From: Leptospira wolffii serovar Khorat str. Khorat-H2 | GTDB taxonomy: Bacteria; Spirochaetota; Leptospiria; Leptospirales; Leptospiraceae | Direction of reading: 5' to 3' | DNA length: 64,000 nt | NCBI RefSeq assembly: GCF_000306115.2 | Contig: NZ_AKWX02000020.1 | Location: forward strand, 310,001 to 374,000 | In this document: positions 26,413 to 39,404 of the stretch, piece by piece | Layout: each line of letters starts with the position of its first letter | Numbering within the stretch: the stretch's first letter is position 1 | Position numbers and translations under genes: made by a program | The notes under the pieces: model-generated | Told to the model about the DNA's origin: nothing | Databases searched by the model: none | Seen by the model: the letters and a program-made list of their open reading frames with translations, nothing else

Positions 26413-26431
26413 GACGCCTATCTGACGCCTA
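26413..26431. promoter_or_regulatory. GACGCCTA direct repeat upstream of the XRE gene
   Basis: GACGCCTA occurs at 26413-26420 and again at 26424-26431, an 11-base period (one helical turn), 8 bases before the XRE start codon. Direct repeats one turn apart are typical of operator sites; autoregulation is inferred. Confidence 0.4.
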
Positions 26432-26698
26432 ATTTGGAAGGAGATCTCCGAACCGAATCGACTTCGAATTCAATTCTCCTGGAAAGCCCATTCGCAGCGG
26501 ATTGGAAGATGTTTTTTATTCTTTTGCAGTATTGTCATTACTCTATATGCGAAACGGGTATTTTTAGGACTTTAGAAGAATTCTATCTTCCGGTTTTTCG
26601 ATCCGAAATATTTCCCGCTCGTTTCCAAGTTCTCAAAAAAGCGAGATTCTAAGGATTACTAGTCAAATCTATGGTCAAAAATTTGTTATATAATTAGA
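26432..26698. other. intergenic region, no gene seen
   Basis: Between the XRE gene and the DUF433 gene. The open frames across it have no coding character and no start with a ribosome site. The right end is AT-rich (GTTATATAATTAGAATGG) and may hold the DUF433 promoter. Confidence 0.35.
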
Positions 26699-26995
26699 AT
26701 GGAAACAAACCAGGAACTACAAGAGAGAATCGCTTCCCATCCCTCCATTTGCGGTGGAAAGCCCGTAATCCGCGGAACTTCTATCCGCGTGCTGGAAATA
26801 TTGGATATGATCTTCCTTGGATTCGGATTTCAGGATATTCTTTCCGAATATCCGAATCTGGAAAAAGCGGATATAGACGCTTGCTTAGAATACGCTTCCT
26901 CTAGACTACATTCTCCCATTTTGGAGAAAGTAGTAAAGGGCCTGCCGGACAGATTCTCGCCCAAAAAAGATCGGGGTAGAATCGCTGCGCGTTAA
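26699..26995 (+). CDS. DUF433 protein (antitoxin-like)
   Basis: 98 residues. Full DUF433 signature: RIASHPSICGGKPVIRGTSI, RVLEILDMIFLGFGFQDILS, EYPNLEKADIDACLEYA. These winged-helix proteins are usually antitoxins encoded next to a DUF5615 PIN-like toxin. Here no such partner follows: the next gene is nuoI on the other strand. It is therefore an orphan, either a remnant or a stand-alone DNA-binding protein. Confidence 0.85.
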   Translation: METNQELQERIASHPSICGGKPVIRGTSIRVLEILDMIFLGFGFQDILSEYPNLEKADIDACLEYASSRLHSPILEKVVKGLPDRFSPKKDRGRIAAR

Positions 26996-27019
26996 AAGGA
27001 CCCACCGCTAGGATCGGAT

Positions 27020-27547
27020 TTAAATTCTTTCTCCGATCAGCGGTCCTCCGACCTTCTGCATCATACGTTCTTTAGTAAGAATCAAATCGTCCCGGTTGTC
27101 CGCGGCCATTTCCGCCGGACCGTCCAAGTAAATCGCGCCTTTCGGACAAGCTTCCTCGCACATACCGCAGAAAATACAACGAAGTAGATCGATCTCGAAC
27201 TTCTTCGCATACTTATCTTCCGGATGCAAATGCTGGATCTCGGGAGTCACATGACCCGCTTCTATCTTGATCGCATCCGCAGGACAAATCCACATGCAGC
27301 AGAAGCAGCTCGTGCATCTTTCTCTGCCGAGTTCGTCCCTTTTCATGCTATGCATTCCTCGGAAACGATCGGAGTATTTTCTTCTCTTTTCCGGGAATTC
27401 CAGAGTAACGGCACCTTTTAAAAACGCCGCCTTGACGAAATGTTTAAGAGTGATCCAAAGACCTTTTCCTACGGAATAGGAATACAGCTTTTGGTACCAA
27501 GCAAGCTTGTGTCTTGCGGCTACATTGACTACATTAACGGTTGCCAA
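27020..27547 (-). CDS. nuoI: NADH-quinone oxidoreductase subunit I (two 4Fe-4S ferredoxin)
   Basis: 175 residues. Two 4Fe-4S motifs: [12 protein letters not shown] (about 78-89) and [12 protein letters not shown] (about 124-135), preceded by the [18 protein letters not shown] segment typical of NuoI. Carries electrons from NuoG toward quinone in the peripheral arm of complex I. Its start lies 14 bases inside the end of the nuoG-like gene, so translation is coupled. No nuoH lies between G and I, unlike many operons. Confidence 0.9.
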   Translation of the reverse strand: MATVNVVNVAARHKLAWYQKLYSYSVGKGLWITLKHFVKAAFLKGAVTLEFPEKRRKYSDRFRGMHSMKRDELGRERCTSCFCCMWICPADAIKIEAGHVTPEIQHLHPEDKYAKKFEIDLLRCIFCGMCEEACPKGAIYLDGPAEMAADNRDDLILTKERMMQKVGGPLIGERI

Positions 27548-28988
27548 GGAAGGCCTCCTTTCCGCCGGAGCGATAATCTTTTACGGCTTCCGCCAATCTA
27601 TGAAACGCCTGAGAAGAATTCAGGAGTCCTTTCGGACTTTCCATGGATTTCTTAAACTCCTGGCTCCAACCTTTCTTATTCGTAAAACTTCCCGATTGTT
27701 CCGCGAAAACCTGTATCGGTAAAGCGTACTTCACTTTAGAAATATCTTCCGTAAGATTCGTTTCGAGTAAAACCAAGGAATCCTTATTGATACCGGGAAC
27801 GACTTCGTTCGGATTTTCCTTAATCAGGAATACAAGATCGTATTCTCCCTTGGAAGCGGCGACGCGTATCGAATCGATTCCTTTTTCGGAAACGAAGCCC
27901 GCATCGACAGCGCCTCTTGTATTCGGGCGCCGATCCGTAGTGTAAAGGAAATCGACCTGTTCGGGTTCCTTGTATTGTTCCGGAGAAACTCGTGCCTCCG
28001 TTTCAAAGGATGTACCCAGTTCGGAAAGAGCACGCTTGATGGATTTTAAATTCTCATCGCTTTCATGAGCTCCGCCCAAAACAGCGATCTTCTTGGCTCG
28101 GGAAATTTTCTCGGCTAGCTCGGAATACACTTCGTCGCTGATCACGGCCTTTCCGTCTTTATAATAGGAGAAGAGTCGATTGGAATTCAACCAATCCACA
28201 TCGAATCTTCCCTTATCGCAAAGGAAATACTGGTCTTTTTCCTCGTCGACTCGAGGCATATAACGGAACATCTTATTGTCCCTGACATTCGTAAAAGTCT
28301 TACAACCGGTGCTGCATCCCGGGCAAACGGATTCTTCGGATTTATACCACCATACCCTAGACTTAAAGAGAGTCTTATTATTTAGAAGTGCGCCTACCGG
28401 ACAAATATCCGCCAGAGCTCCCTGGTAATTATGCGATATCGGCTCCTCTTTTGCGAGACCGATGATGGAATGATATCCTCTTTCGAAGAGTCCCAGATTG
28501 GATTCTCCTACCATCTCTTCCTCGAAGCGGACACATCGATAACATACGATACAACGATTATGATTTATAATTAAGTTGGTGCCGATTTCCTCCTGAGGAA
28601 TATTCCTTTTCTCTAAAGTAAATCGGGAATTTCCCTTTCCCTCTTTGAACGAATTGTCCTGGAGTTGGCATTCTCCCGCTTTATCGCAGACGGGACAGTC
28701 CAGAGGATGATTGGCTAGTAGGAACTCCATCGTTCCCTCTCGCGCTTCCTTCACTCGATCGCTTTTCGTTACGATGGAAAGGCCTTCCGTAACTTTAGTA
28801 TTGCAGGCAACTTGTAGCCGCGGTATACCTTCGATCTCGATGAGACACATACGGCACATACCGACTACGGACAATTTGGGATGATAACAGAAAAAAGGAA
28901 TATCCACGCCTACGTCTTTGGCGGCGGAAATCAGGTTTTTTTTCTCGTCGACCTCGTATTCGATCCCGTCTATCTTTATCTTGACCAC
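27534..28988 (-). CDS. nuoG: NuoG-like iron-sulfur subunit, shortened
   Basis: 484 residues, GTG start with GGAGG 5 nt upstream. Domains in order: 2Fe-2S ferredoxin ([20 protein letters not shown] and a later Cys), the His-Cys3 cluster site [14 protein letters not shown], a 4Fe-4S pair site CIVCYRCVR with a later ICPVGAL, and CPGCSTGC, the N7-type site of molybdopterin-family proteins. After that only about 220 residues follow, far less than the molybdopterin-like fold of a typical NuoG (about 700-900 residues in all). It accepts electrons from NuoF in complex I. The rest of the nuo genes is not in the window. Confidence 0.85.
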   Translation of the reverse strand: MVKIKIDGIEYEVDEKKNLISAAKDVGVDIPFFCYHPKLSVVGMCRMCLIEIEGIPRLQVACNTKVTEGLSIVTKSDRVKEAREGTMEFLLANHPLDCPVCDKAGECQLQDNSFKEGKGNSRFTLEKRNIPQEEIGTNLIINHNRCIVCYRCVRFEEEMVGESNLGLFERGYHSIIGLAKEEPISHNYQGALADICPVGALLNNKTLFKSRVWWYKSEESVCPGCSTGCKTFTNVRDNKMFRYMPRVDEEKDQYFLCDKGRFDVDWLNSNRLFSYYKDGKAVISDEVYSELAEKISRAKKIAVLGGAHESDENLKSIKRALSELGTSFETEARVSPEQYKEPEQVDFLYTTDRRPNTRGAVDAGFVSEKGIDSIRVAASKGEYDLVFLIKENPNEVVPGINKDSLVLLETNLTEDISKVKYALPIQVFAEQSGSFTNKKGWSQEFKKSMESPKGLLNSSQAFHRLAEAVKDYRSGGKEAFLGNR

Positions 28989-29207
28989 TCGAACCTCCGT
29001 TTACTCGGAAAAAATCGACCGATTGCAAATCCTTTCCCAGACCGAATCGATTCGAGGGTTTGCATCGGATTTTAGGGACTTGAAATTCGCTCGGAAATTC
29101 CCTTTATTGCTCGGGACATATTCGAGCGGAACAAGCTCTTATCTCTATTGAAACGTACCATTCGAAGTTGGCAACCCGTTTCTAGAATTGGAAAATTCTC
29201 AATTGAT
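28989..29207. other. intergenic region upstream of the nuoG-like gene
   Basis: 219 bases holding the nuoG ribosome site (GGAGG, minus strand) and presumably its promoter. No ORF of coding character and no clear aroC terminator were seen. Confidence 0.4.
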
Positions 29208-30353
29208 TTAGAGTTTCAAATCTCTATAATAGTCCGGAATTTTCGCCCATTTCTGGAACCACTGCGGATTCATCGCTCTTTGGTAAAGATAGGCGTCGAC
29301 TAGAACCAAGTTTACCGCGGCTTCTAAGATCGGCACCGCCCTAGGAAGAACGCAAGGATCGTGACGGCCCTTAGCTTCCAAAACCGTGTCTTGCTTAGAA
29401 ATATTTACCGTGTTTTGCTTTTTGAAAATTGTGGAAGTAGGCTTGAAGGCGGCACGAACGACCAACGCTTCTCCGTTGGAGATCCCACCTTGTAATCCGC
29501 CGGAATTATTCGTTCTAGTACGGACTCTGTCGGTTCCTTCTTCCATGTAGAATTCGTCGTTATGAGCGCTTCCAGTGAGTAATGTTCCCGCAAAACCGGA
29601 ACCTACTTCGAATCCCTTACAGGCGGGAATGGAAAGAATGGCCTTTGCCAAGTCTCCGTCCAATTTGTCGTAAACAGGATCCCCAAGACCCGGAGGAAGA
29701 TTATAGGAAGCGCAACGAATGATTCCCCCCACACTATCTCCCGCTTCCTTCATTTGTAGGATGAGATTTCTCATCTTTTCGGAAGCTATGGGATCGGGAC
29801 AACGGACCTCATTTACGTCCACCTCTTCCCGAGTTAGGGGATATTTTCCTTCTTCTATTCCGGAAGAAATAGTACCGATGGTATCCACCCAACCTACCGT
29901 GCGAACGCCCAAGTCGTCTTCGAGAATCATTCTGGCGATGGCCCCGGCCGCGACTCTCGCAATAGTTTCTCGAACGGAAGATCTTCCTCCACCCACATGG
30001 GCACGGAATCCGTATTTGGTTTGGTAAGTATAATCCGCGTGAGAAGGGCGGAAAGTTTCCCTAAGATTTTCATAATCTTTGGAAATTGTATTTTGATTAT
30101 TCACTACCAGGGCGATGGGACTGCCGATCGTCTTTCCCTCGAAAACTCCGGAGAGAACCCGAACCGTATCCGACTCGTCCCTGGGAGTAGTCAGCTTGCT
30201 CTGACCGGGACGACGCCGATTCAAATCTTTTTGGATCTCCTCCAAACGGATAGGAATTCCCGCAGGAACGCCTTCCACCACGACCCCTACGGCTTCCCCG
30301 TGAGATTCCCCGAAAGTACTGACTTTAAATATTTTACCCCAGCTCGAAGGCAT
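29208..30353 (-). CDS. aroC: chorismate synthase
   Basis: 381 residues, the usual length. All three family signatures are present: [19 protein letters not shown] near the N-terminus, [20 protein letters not shown] in the middle, and [17 protein letters not shown] near the C-terminus. It converts EPSP to chorismate with reduced FMN, the last common step of the shikimate pathway. It follows the HD-like gene at 30426 with a 72-base gap on the same strand; shared transcription is possible but not proved. Confidence 0.96.
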   Translation of the reverse strand: MPSSWGKIFKVSTFGESHGEAVGVVVEGVPAGIPIRLEEIQKDLNRRRPGQSKLTTPRDESDTVRVLSGVFEGKTIGSPIALVVNNQNTISKDYENLRETFRPSHADYTYQTKYGFRAHVGGGRSSVRETIARVAAGAIARMILEDDLGVRTVGWVDTIGTISSGIEEGKYPLTREEVDVNEVRCPDPIASEKMRNLILQMKEAGDSVGGIIRCASYNLPPGLGDPVYDKLDGDLAKAILSIPACKGFEVGSGFAGTLLTGSAHNDEFYMEEGTDRVRTRTNNSGGLQGGISNGEALVVRAAFKPTSTIFKKQNTVNISKQDTVLEAKGRHDPCVLPRAVPILEAAVNLVLVDAYLYQRAMNPQWFQKWAKIPDYYRDLKL

Positions 30354-30425
30354 ACGAGTACCAGAAAACAGAACACTACCGAGTCTTGGAAGTCGGATTC
30401 CGTCCCTGAAAGGAAAACGAATCGT

Positions 30426-31919
30426 TTATGCGACCGACTTTGGCGAGGTCTGACGATAATTCTTATCAATCAAATCGAATAATCGGGGATCCAGTTCGGG
30501 ATCTATGGAATAGATCACCCTTCTTGGATCCACCGTATTCGCGAGATTGAATACCGCCTTTCGTCGGTCCGGCTGGAAGGTCCTATGATCGTAACCGGCA
30601 ATCTTCAGTTTTCCTTTATTCGAGAAAATAGGACGGATGGTTCCTATCCTTTCTAGTAAAGGTCTGGTCTGGTTTCGATTGATTTCTTTGATAGTGCAGG
30701 TTTCGAAATGGACCTTATGTTGGGAATCCGTAGAAACAACGATCACATAATCGCCGGGATTCAAGACGCTCTTGTTCTCGCATAAGCTGAGAGCCATGAA
30801 ATCGAAGAACTCCTTCACAACCCTTTCGTTATAGGAGAAGAAACTGTTATTTAGAATCAGTTTCATCGCGGAAATCGGTTTATATGCGGCTCTCCATTCC
30901 TGATCGGTACTCAAGGAAGCGAATTCTCCCGAAATGGAAATGATAGCAGGATCGTCCTCTCCGTAAGTATTACTCTGTAAAAGATGCAATTGCCTTTGCA
31001 GATCTTCCACCAAAACGGTCCGAGTAGGATCCTCTTTGTATTTCTCGTAGTATTCGGTGAGCTTCTTAATAAGAAACGCCGTAGCCGGATAATTATTATT
31101 CAAACCTTCACCACGATACGGTCTATGACTATTCAATACGGAAGTTTTAACCTGCGGCTGGATAGAAGCCAGATTCGCAATCATCAAGTAACTGACGATA
31201 GGATGATTCTTAACGTATTCGAATTCTTCGGCGTTCAAATCTCCGTGAATCGGAAATTTCATTCTCGCCTTACCGATATCGACCATATAGGAAGCCATCA
31301 TCAAATTGAGTTGTTGGGCACGGGAATTTTCCGAGTCCTTAACCGACATGGCTTTCAAACTTCTCAACTTCATGGCCATAGAGATAACGGTTCTTTTGGT
31401 AAGAATTTCCGAATTCGTTTCCACGCCTGCGGTTTTCATTACGTCGATCACATTCACGAGTCCTAGTTCCATATCCTGGCTCGTGGAAAAGTCCTCTAGG
31501 ATCAAATCGATCGCCTTGGAAACGTTCTTTACGTGATTCCCATTTAGGGGATAGTCCCTCAGTTCTTTTAGCAGACTTGAGGCGTCCTTAGCCAACCGAA
31601 TCGTGAGATCTGGATTTACCAGTTTTATGTAGGATACTTTCTTTCCGTTTACGGCATCTGGATGCTCCGGCCGTATCGTAACTTTATCCCTTTCGGAATG
31701 AAGATAATAAATCCCTTGCAGCTCGAATTTCTGGAGCTTATTGATATCCGCTTCGGAAGCGTTATCTTTTCTGTGGATCAGGATCTGGCCGTTCTTGTTA
31801 TAAAAATCGATCGGAATCATTTGATTTTCCTTAAACTGGCGAATAACGTCCGAGTTAAACTCGAATCTCTCCAATTTCAGGGAATCTAATGAACCGGAAC
31901 CGTGTTGAGAATTTGTCAT
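30426..31919 (-). CDS. degenerate HD-GYP-like protein, copy 2
   Basis: 497 residues. The N-terminal module ([20 protein letters not shown] then [15 protein letters not shown]) resembles the domain that precedes HD-GYP domains. The central region aligns with HD-GYP, but catalytic motifs are altered: HD becomes V213-D214 in [15 protein letters not shown] becomes S264-H265-R266, and DGxGYP becomes GEGLNNNYP (270-278). The structural KNHP and the GEFASLS segment (position of ADxxDALT) remain. A C-terminal module of about 100 residues starts near PGDYVIVVS and ends [20 protein letters not shown]. It likely lost c-di-GMP phosphodiesterase activity and may act as a nucleotide receptor or protein scaffold; that is inference. 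Paralogue of 32194-33690. Confidence 0.75.
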   Translation of the reverse strand: MTNSQHGSGSLDSLKLERFEFNSDVIRQFKENQMIPIDFYNKNGQILIHRKDNASEADINKLQKFELQGIYYLHSERDKVTIRPEHPDAVNGKKVSYIKLVNPDLTIRLAKDASSLLKELRDYPLNGNHVKNVSKAIDLILEDFSTSQDMELGLVNVIDVMKTAGVETNSEILTKRTVISMAMKLRSLKAMSVKDSENSRAQQLNLMMASYMVDIGKARMKFPIHGDLNAEEFEYVKNHPIVSYLMIANLASIQPQVKTSVLNSHRPYRGEGLNNNYPATAFLIKKLTEYYEKYKEDPTRTVLVEDLQRQLHLLQSNTYGEDDPAIISISGEFASLSTDQEWRAAYKPISAMKLILNNSFFSYNERVVKEFFDFMALSLCENKSVLNPGDYVIVVSTDSQHKVHFETCTIKEINRNQTRPLLERIGTIRPIFSNKGKLKIAGYDHRTFQPDRRKAVFNLANTVDPRRVIYSIDPELDPRLFDLIDKNYRQTSPKSVA

Positions 31920-32193
31920 GATAAAATTTCGTTCTTCTATTACCCGAGGGCCAAGCTATTCGATAAAACTAAAGTACATAACGTCCATCGATTATCCGAA
32001 GTGCGAATCTCGCATTTGAGGCCGAAATAAATAGAAGCTTCCGATGTTTAATCGGCCTGATTCTTATAATTTCGGCGATGGAATATTTACGTATAAGGAC
32101 GAGTGATAATTGAAATATACGCAAATTATAACTAAGAAAAGGGAAAGAGCTCGTTACGGGCAAGAAATAAATTTACGAGTCCGGAATTTGGCG
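31920..32193. other. intergenic region between the tandem HD-like genes
   Basis: 274 bases; the only open frame (64 codons, minus strand) lacks coding character. It likely holds a promoter for the 30426-31919 gene. No strong hairpin was identified. Confidence 0.35.
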
Positions 32194-33690
32194 TCAGGAA
32201 ACGGCGGCTTTGGATGTGTTGTCCGAATCGGAAGAAGTCCTAGAGGGATACGTTTCCCGAGCGACTTTGTCCAGAGAATCGAAAAACTCCGGATCCAGAC
32301 CCGGATCCACCAGATAGATGATCCTACGAGGATCCGCATTACGTTCCAAATTGAAAACGGCTCGTCTACGGTCTATATGCAGGCTGTCCATCTCGAACCC
32401 GGAAATCCGGATCTTACCGTTATTGGCGAACTTCGGTCGGATAGTTCCGATTCTTTCCAACATAGGGCGAATTGAATTCTTATGAGAATCCTTGATCACG
32501 CAGATTTCGAAGAAGACTTTTCGATTCGAATCCTGTGACGCTACGATCACATAGTCCCCGATTTTAATAAAAGGCTGATTTTCACAAAGGGATAATCCGA
32601 CGTGATCGAAGAAATCCTTCAGAGTCTTTTCATTATATGCAAAAAAGCTATTATTCAGGATCAGCTTCATGGCCTTTAGACCATCCATCGGATCTCTCCA
32701 AGGCTGCGGAGTGGTCAGAGACGCGAATTCTCCCGCAATAGAAAGGATCCCGATATCGTCGTAAGGGATTCCGTTCGTCAGAATATTCTTCACTTGTCTT
32801 TGTATATCCGTGGCGAGCAGATTCTTACGGAAATCGTCTTTGTATTTTTCCCGGTATCCTTGCAGTTTCTGAACCAAAGGCTTAGTCTGGGGATAGTTAT
32901 TATTCATCCCTTCTCCGCGATGGGGCCGATGGTGATTTAATACGACGCTCTTGACTGGATCTTCTATCTCAGGTAAATTCGCGATCATCAGGTAACTGAT
33001 GATCGGATGATTCTTGATATATTCCAACTCTTCTGGCTTAAGATTCGCATGCGTGGGAATCTTCATCTGAGTGTAGCCGATATCCGCCAGGTAAGAAGCC
33101 ATCATCAGATTCATTTGCTCGGTCTTCTTCTGTTCCATATCGGCTTTGGTAAAAGCCTTGGCGGATCTGAGTTTCAACGCCATAGCGATCACGGTTCTTT
33201 TGGTAAGAACCTCTGAATCCACGGGCGCGCCTGCGCTAGTCATGACTTCTATGATATTTACAAGACCCGTTTCCATGTTGGGAGAGGATTTAAAATCCTC
33301 CAGGACAGCGTTGATGGACTTATTGATTTCCTTTACATGAGCCCCGTTTAAAGGAAACTTCTTGATTTCGGAAAGAATATCGGAAGCTCCTCTGGACATA
33401 TCCAGAGTAAGTTCTGCATTGATAAGTTTATCGAAGGAAGGATCCAAAGAGGAGGATTTTTTTCCCGAACCGGGATGGATCTTTGCGATTTCGGAAGTAA
33501 GAAAATAGATCCCTTGCTTTTCGAATTTTTGCAGACGACTGATGTCGTCGCCGCTCGCCATATCCTTTTTATGGATTAAGATCTGACCGTGCTTATTGTA
33601 AAAATCGACGGGGATAATCCGATTTTCTCGGAAGTGATGGATGACTTCCTCCGTAAAATCAAATTTCTGTAAATCTCTAGATGCGTCCAT
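32194..33690 (-). CDS. degenerate HD-GYP-like protein, copy 1
   Basis: 498 residues, collinear with the downstream paralogue: the same N-terminal module ([20 protein letters not shown] then [12 protein letters not shown]), a helical linker, and an HD-GYP-shaped centre. Here HD is replaced by A202-D203 ([13 protein letters not shown]), the HHE motif reads H253-H254-R255, and DGxGYP is GEGMNNNYP. The C-terminal module ([20 protein letters not shown] then [18 protein letters not shown]) is conserved, ending with [20 protein letters not shown]. The two copies share loss of catalytic residues but keep the fold and the GEGxNNNYP loop, so they are a distinct subfamily and not random decay. Confidence 0.75.
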   Translation of the reverse strand: MDASRDLQKFDFTEEVIHHFRENRIIPVDFYNKHGQILIHKKDMASGDDISRLQKFEKQGIYFLTSEIAKIHPGSGKKSSSLDPSFDKLINAELTLDMSRGASDILSEIKKFPLNGAHVKEINKSINAVLEDFKSSPNMETGLVNIIEVMTSAGAPVDSEVLTKRTVIAMALKLRSAKAFTKADMEQKKTEQMNLMMASYLADIGYTQMKIPTHANLKPEELEYIKNHPIISYLMIANLPEIEDPVKSVVLNHHRPHRGEGMNNNYPQTKPLVQKLQGYREKYKDDFRKNLLATDIQRQVKNILTNGIPYDDIGILSIAGEFASLTTPQPWRDPMDGLKAMKLILNNSFFAYNEKTLKDFFDHVGLSLCENQPFIKIGDYVIVASQDSNRKVFFEICVIKDSHKNSIRPMLERIGTIRPKFANNGKIRISGFEMDSLHIDRRRAVFNLERNADPRRIIYLVDPGLDPEFFDSLDKVARETYPSRTSSDSDNTSKAAVS

Positions 33691-33818
33691 CTTAGGCGGA
33701 AGGAACTCCTGCTTTATGTATCGGTCGAAGTCGTCACGCGTATAATAAGTATAATACAGATATTACGTGAAGGATTTTCTCGAAGAGTTATCCTATCCGA
33801 CGGTTTGAAACTGCCCTA

Positions 33819-34430
33819 TCAAACTTGATTTAAACTGCTTTGCAGAATATATCTTCGGATTCTTTCCTCGACCGAAGTATCGGCGAATCCGCTATCCGTT
33901 TTAGAATCGGTCAGAACGAAAGTATCCTGGGCCTTGGAAGATTTTCCGTCGGTTCTAACTTCACCGGATAGAATATTGATACCGAGATCTTTGAGGACTC
34001 CGGTGACAAAGTAAAGAAGGCCTTTTCTATCGGGAGCTTCCAAGTAGAACTTAGTAGCCGATCCGTCCGGTAGATCCTCGAATTCCAACTGAGAATCCTT
34101 CCCCAGATAAAAGGTGTTTCGTATGTCTATTTCACTTGAGGTTTGAATCATTTCTTCCAATGCCTTCTCGTCCGAAAAGACCGAAGACATCAATATCCCC
34201 AATTTGGAAGCCTTGATTTTGGAGTCCGTTTCGGCGGACCTAAGAAGAAATTCGTCGTAGCTGATGGAGGAATCGCCTTCTTTAATGGTCCGGATATCCC
34301 CGGAGAGTATCTCAAAGCCCATGAAAAACATGGCCTTTACCATTTTATGTAGGGTTCCAGGTGCAGTTTCGGATGTTTTCAGGGTTACCCTGTATACACC
34401 GTATTCTTCTTTGTAATTGAACTCGATCAT
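33819..34430 (-). CDS. double ACT-domain protein
   Basis: Start set at the ATG at 34430 ([17 protein letters not shown]); a GTG at 34490 would add 20 residues ([13 protein letters not shown]). About 203 residues containing two ACT modules: [20 protein letters not shown] then [20 protein letters not shown], and [20 protein letters not shown] then [17 protein letters not shown]. The second pattern is like the ACT repeats of GlnD uridylyltransferase. ACT domains bind amino acids or act as regulatory dimers; there is no catalytic domain, so it probably acts as an amino-acid-sensing regulator. The partner is unknown. Confidence 0.8.
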   Translation of the reverse strand: MIEFNYKEEYGVYRVTLKTSETAPGTLHKMVKAMFFMGFEILSGDIRTIKEGDSSISYDEFLLRSAETDSKIKASKLGILMSSVFSDEKALEEMIQTSSEIDIRNTFYLGKDSQLEFEDLPDGSATKFYLEAPDRKGLLYFVTGVLKDLGINILSGEVRTDGKSSKAQDTFVLTDSKTDSGFADTSVEERIRRYILQSSLNQV

Positions 34431-34712
34431 GGATTTTCCGCTTTCCAACACATTCGGACTGAACCCTAAAAAAGCACCTAAAATAGGCACTTTCCATCCA
34501 AACTTTTCTAAAGTCTAAAGATGTAGTAGTTCCTTTTTCCTGATTCTGTCTCCTAAAATTTTTCCCCAATGTGACAGAAGTTCAGGTAAATTCCCTAGTC
34601 TCGGGATATACGCCGGGATGCTGGTGTGATTCCATGGGAAAACGAGGAAAAAAATTTCCCAAAGGGACCCCCTACTTTCCTCTCCCGTAAGGGATCAAAC
34701 GGGGATAGATAT

Positions 34713-36590
34713 ATGACAAATAAACAGAAATTCACCGAAGGCTTTAAGTTCGGGAAATCTCAGGCGACACAATCTAAATCTAGAGTTAACGCTCCCAAGG
34801 CTCCGGCCGGTAGCCAGGCAGCCAGGGGATCTTATTCTTCTTCCTTGGGGACCGGACCTATTCTAAATCCCGAAGCTTCTCAGGACTCTCCGTTCTTAGT
34901 ACTCCTTGGTCTTGCCCGCTATTTTAAGAAATATAAACTCCGACTAGCAATCGTACTCGGTCTTCTTCTTACGGAGATCATCGTTTATTCCACGATACCG
35001 TTCTCTTTCAAGTATCTGATCGATGAGGCGTTGATCGGGAAGAATGAAGCCGTGCTCTATATTACGGGAGCCCTGCTCGTAGGAGGCACAATCCTAATCA
35101 CCGCCGCAGGAACCGTAAGAGATTACTTATACAATTGGGTTTCCGCTAGAGCGGTAAGGGACATGCGCGAAGAATTATTCGTTCATCTACAAAGAGTGAA
35201 CTTGGACTTTTATGCGAATACTAGAATGGGAGACATTCTCTCCAGATTCTCTACCGATCTTGCCGCACTGGAGAACGTAGTACTCGCCTCGATTCCTTGG
35301 GGGATCTCTCCATTACTCGAAGCGATCTTCGGAACCGCATTATTATTCGCCTTGGATTGGAAGCTAGGCGCAATCGCCACTTTGATTTGGCCTATTACTT
35401 TCCTAGGTCCCGTATTCTTTTCCAAAAGATCCACGACTGCCAGCTATGAAAGAAAGATAGAAGAAGCCAAGGTTCTAAACGCCGTGGAGGAATCCGTTTC
35501 CGCTCAGAATTTGATCCGAGTATACGATCTGGACGGCGCTTTCTGGGAAAAATTCAAGGGTAATTGCGAGAGATTATTCAGCGTGTCCTTAAGATTAGGA
35601 CTTACGAATTCCTATCTGGAAAGATCCGCTTCCGGAGGAATTCTGCTACTGCAAGCGCTTCTTCTCATTTCGGGAGCCTGGCTAGCCTTTCATGGAATGG
35701 TAAGTGTAGGAGCTCTCGCAGCGTTTTTGCCTCCTTTTCTGAATCTGTCCTATTCTCTTCTATATGTTTCGCAATATTTTCCGACGATGAACCAGGCCAG
35801 CGGTTCTGCGAAGAGAATCCTGGAAATCTTAAGAACCCCGGTATTCGAATCGGAAAAAGAGAGACCCTTCTCTCCTTCGGAATTCAGAAACGCTATTCGT
35901 TTGGAAGATTTACATTTCCGTTATAAAGGTAGAACTAAGAATCTGAACGGTATCGATCTGGAGATCCCAAAAGGAAGTTATACCGTTATCTTAGGACCGA
36001 GCGGATCGGGCAAGAGTACGATCTTCAAACTGCTTCTAGGAATGGTGGAACCGAATCAAGGCAAGGTACTCCTGGACGGAATCGAGCTGGAGAATATCAG
36101 ACTCCAGGCATTGCATTCCATGATCGGAATCGTATTCCAAGATACTTTCCTTTTCCATACGAGTATCCTAGAGAACATACGGATGGGTCGTCCGGATGCC
36201 ACTCCGGAAGAAGCGATCGAAGCGGCAAAACTTGCGGAGATACATGAACTCATTTCCGGACTGCCCGAAGGCTACGACACCGTAGTAGGAGATAAGGGCT
36301 CCAAACTTTCGGGAGGAGAAAAGCAAAGGATCGCATTGGCAAGAGCCTTGGTTCGGAATCCTCAAATTCTGCTTTTAGACGAAGCGACCTCGGCTTTGGA
36401 CCCGATTACGGAAGCGAGAATCCTGAAGACTCTTCAAAAGTTGCGAGAAGGTAGAACCATCGTGTCCGTTACCCACCGCTTAACCGGACTTCATGCGGCC
36501 GATCAAGTAGTCGTATTGAAGAACGGAAAATTGGAACCTTACCATTCTCCGGAAAACGAACCTTCTCCCCTACCGGCGATCGGTTTATAG
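34713..36590 (+). CDS. ABC exporter, fused membrane and ATPase domains
   Basis: Start at ATG 34713 with GGGGATAG upstream; the GTG at 34626 is less likely. About 625 residues. A basic, low-complexity N-terminus, then six membrane segments of the type I exporter fold (about 85-370; [20 protein letters not shown] first). The nucleotide-binding domain follows with Walker [10 protein letters not shown]-loop VFQDTFLF, signature [15 protein letters not shown], Walker [13 protein letters not shown] and H-loop VTHR. A homodimeric exporter of lipids, drugs or peptides, MsbA-like by layout. The substrate is not readable. Confidence 0.92.
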   Translation: MTNKQKFTEGFKFGKSQATQSKSRVNAPKAPAGSQAARGSYSSSLGTGPILNPEASQDSPFLVLLGLARYFKKYKLRLAIVLGLLLTEIIVYSTIPFSFKYLIDEALIGKNEAVLYITGALLVGGTILITAAGTVRDYLYNWVSARAVRDMREELFVHLQRVNLDFYANTRMGDILSRFSTDLAALENVVLASIPWGISPLLEAIFGTALLFALDWKLGAIATLIWPITFLGPVFFSKRSTTASYERKIEEAKVLNAVEESVSAQNLIRVYDLDGAFWEKFKGNCERLFSVSLRLGLTNSYLERSASGGILLLQALLLISGAWLAFHGMVSVGALAAFLPPFLNLSYSLLYVSQYFPTMNQASGSAKRILEILRTPVFESEKERPFSPSEFRNAIRLEDLHFRYKGRTKNLNGIDLEIPKGSYTVILGPSGSGKSTIFKLLLGMVEPNQGKVLLDGIELENIRLQALHSMIGIVFQDTFLFHTSILENIRMGRPDATPEEAIEAAKLAEIHELISGLPEGYDTVVGDKGSKLSGGEKQRIALARALVRNPQILLLDEATSALDPITEARILKTLQKLREGRTIVSVTHRLTGLHAADQVVVLKNGKLEPYHSPENEPSPLPAIGL

Positions 36591-36628
36591 TTTGCATTTT
36601 AAATTAGGTAACTTTTCTCTCGTTTAAT

Positions 36629-37023
36629 ATGCTGAAAGTACCAACTTACGTAGCCGACTCTCCTATCGGAGGCCTAGGCCTGTTTGCCGGACGAGATATA
36701 GAAGAAGGAGAACTGGTTTGGGAATTCCATCCTAAAACCGTCTGGATTCTGGAAGAACAGGAAGTAAACGCGCTTCCGGAACACTTTCAGGAATTGATCC
36801 GTACGTATTCCTATTTATTCGAGGGCAAATGGTACTTCTGCGTGGATAATTCTCGCTTCATGAATCATAGCGACGATCCTAATACCCTGGAAGATAAGAC
36901 CGGAGTGTCGGGAACGAGTAACCCTGCCGGGAAAGACAGAGCCGTTCGTAAGATTCTAAAGGGAGAAGAATTGACCTGCAATTATAAGCAGTTCGATCAG
37001 CATTGGAAGGATAAACTTCCTTC

Positions 37024-37027
<4 letters not shown>
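36629..37027 (+). CDS. SET-domain protein
   Basis: 132 residues, a compact SET domain: [20 protein letters not shown] at the start, [11 protein letters not shown] (the RFxNHSxxPN motif) in the middle and [14 protein letters not shown] (the GEELxxdY motif) at the end. SET domains methylate lysines from SAM; the post-SET Cys cluster is absent, as in other short bacterial members. The target protein is unknown. It lies 38 bases after the ABC exporter and overlaps the convergent regulator stop by four bases. Confidence 0.88.
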
Positions 37028-39126
<2,099 letters not shown>

Positions 39127-39130
39127 CTGC

Positions 39131-39325
39131 TTAAAAAAGGTGCTGATTGATGATTTTGCGGTCAAGGAAAAAACCTAAATTTCCAGCAACTCGCTCTGAT
39201 TCACTATAGGCTTCCTCTTCTTTACGCTTTTCTAATCTGACATATTCATCGTTTCTACAGGCATTTGCGGAATTTAAGACTGAATCTAGTTCTATCATTT
39301 TCTTCCGAAAAGCGATGAAATCCAT
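39131..39325 (-). CDS. small charged hypothetical protein upstream of the sigma54 activator
   Basis: 64 residues, predicted helical ([20 protein letters not shown]) with no signal or membrane segment. It is short, but the frame ends only four bases before the ATG of the sigma54 activator on the same strand, as in a coupled operon. The composition (Lys/Glu-rich) looks protein-like. Start could be ATG 39325 or ATG 39298. Unrecognised and uncertain. Confidence 0.4.
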   Translation of the reverse strand: MDFIAFRKKMIELDSVLNSANACRNDEYVRLEKRKEEEAYSESERVAGNLGFFLDRKIINQHLF

Positions 39326-39404
39326 CGGATTCTTACAAATTTATATGATAAAAACAGAAAACAAGTTTCCGTTTTACTTACTTGAAAGTATTCTTCTTCT
39401 CCGG

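Noticed and set aside
26284..26652. Plus-strand 122-codon frame
   Set aside because: Antisense to the XRE regulator start, with no ribosome site and no protein-like pattern.
32110..32475. Plus-strand 121-codon frame
   Set aside because: Antisense to the end of the degenerate HD-GYP gene; the paralogue alignment supports the minus strand.
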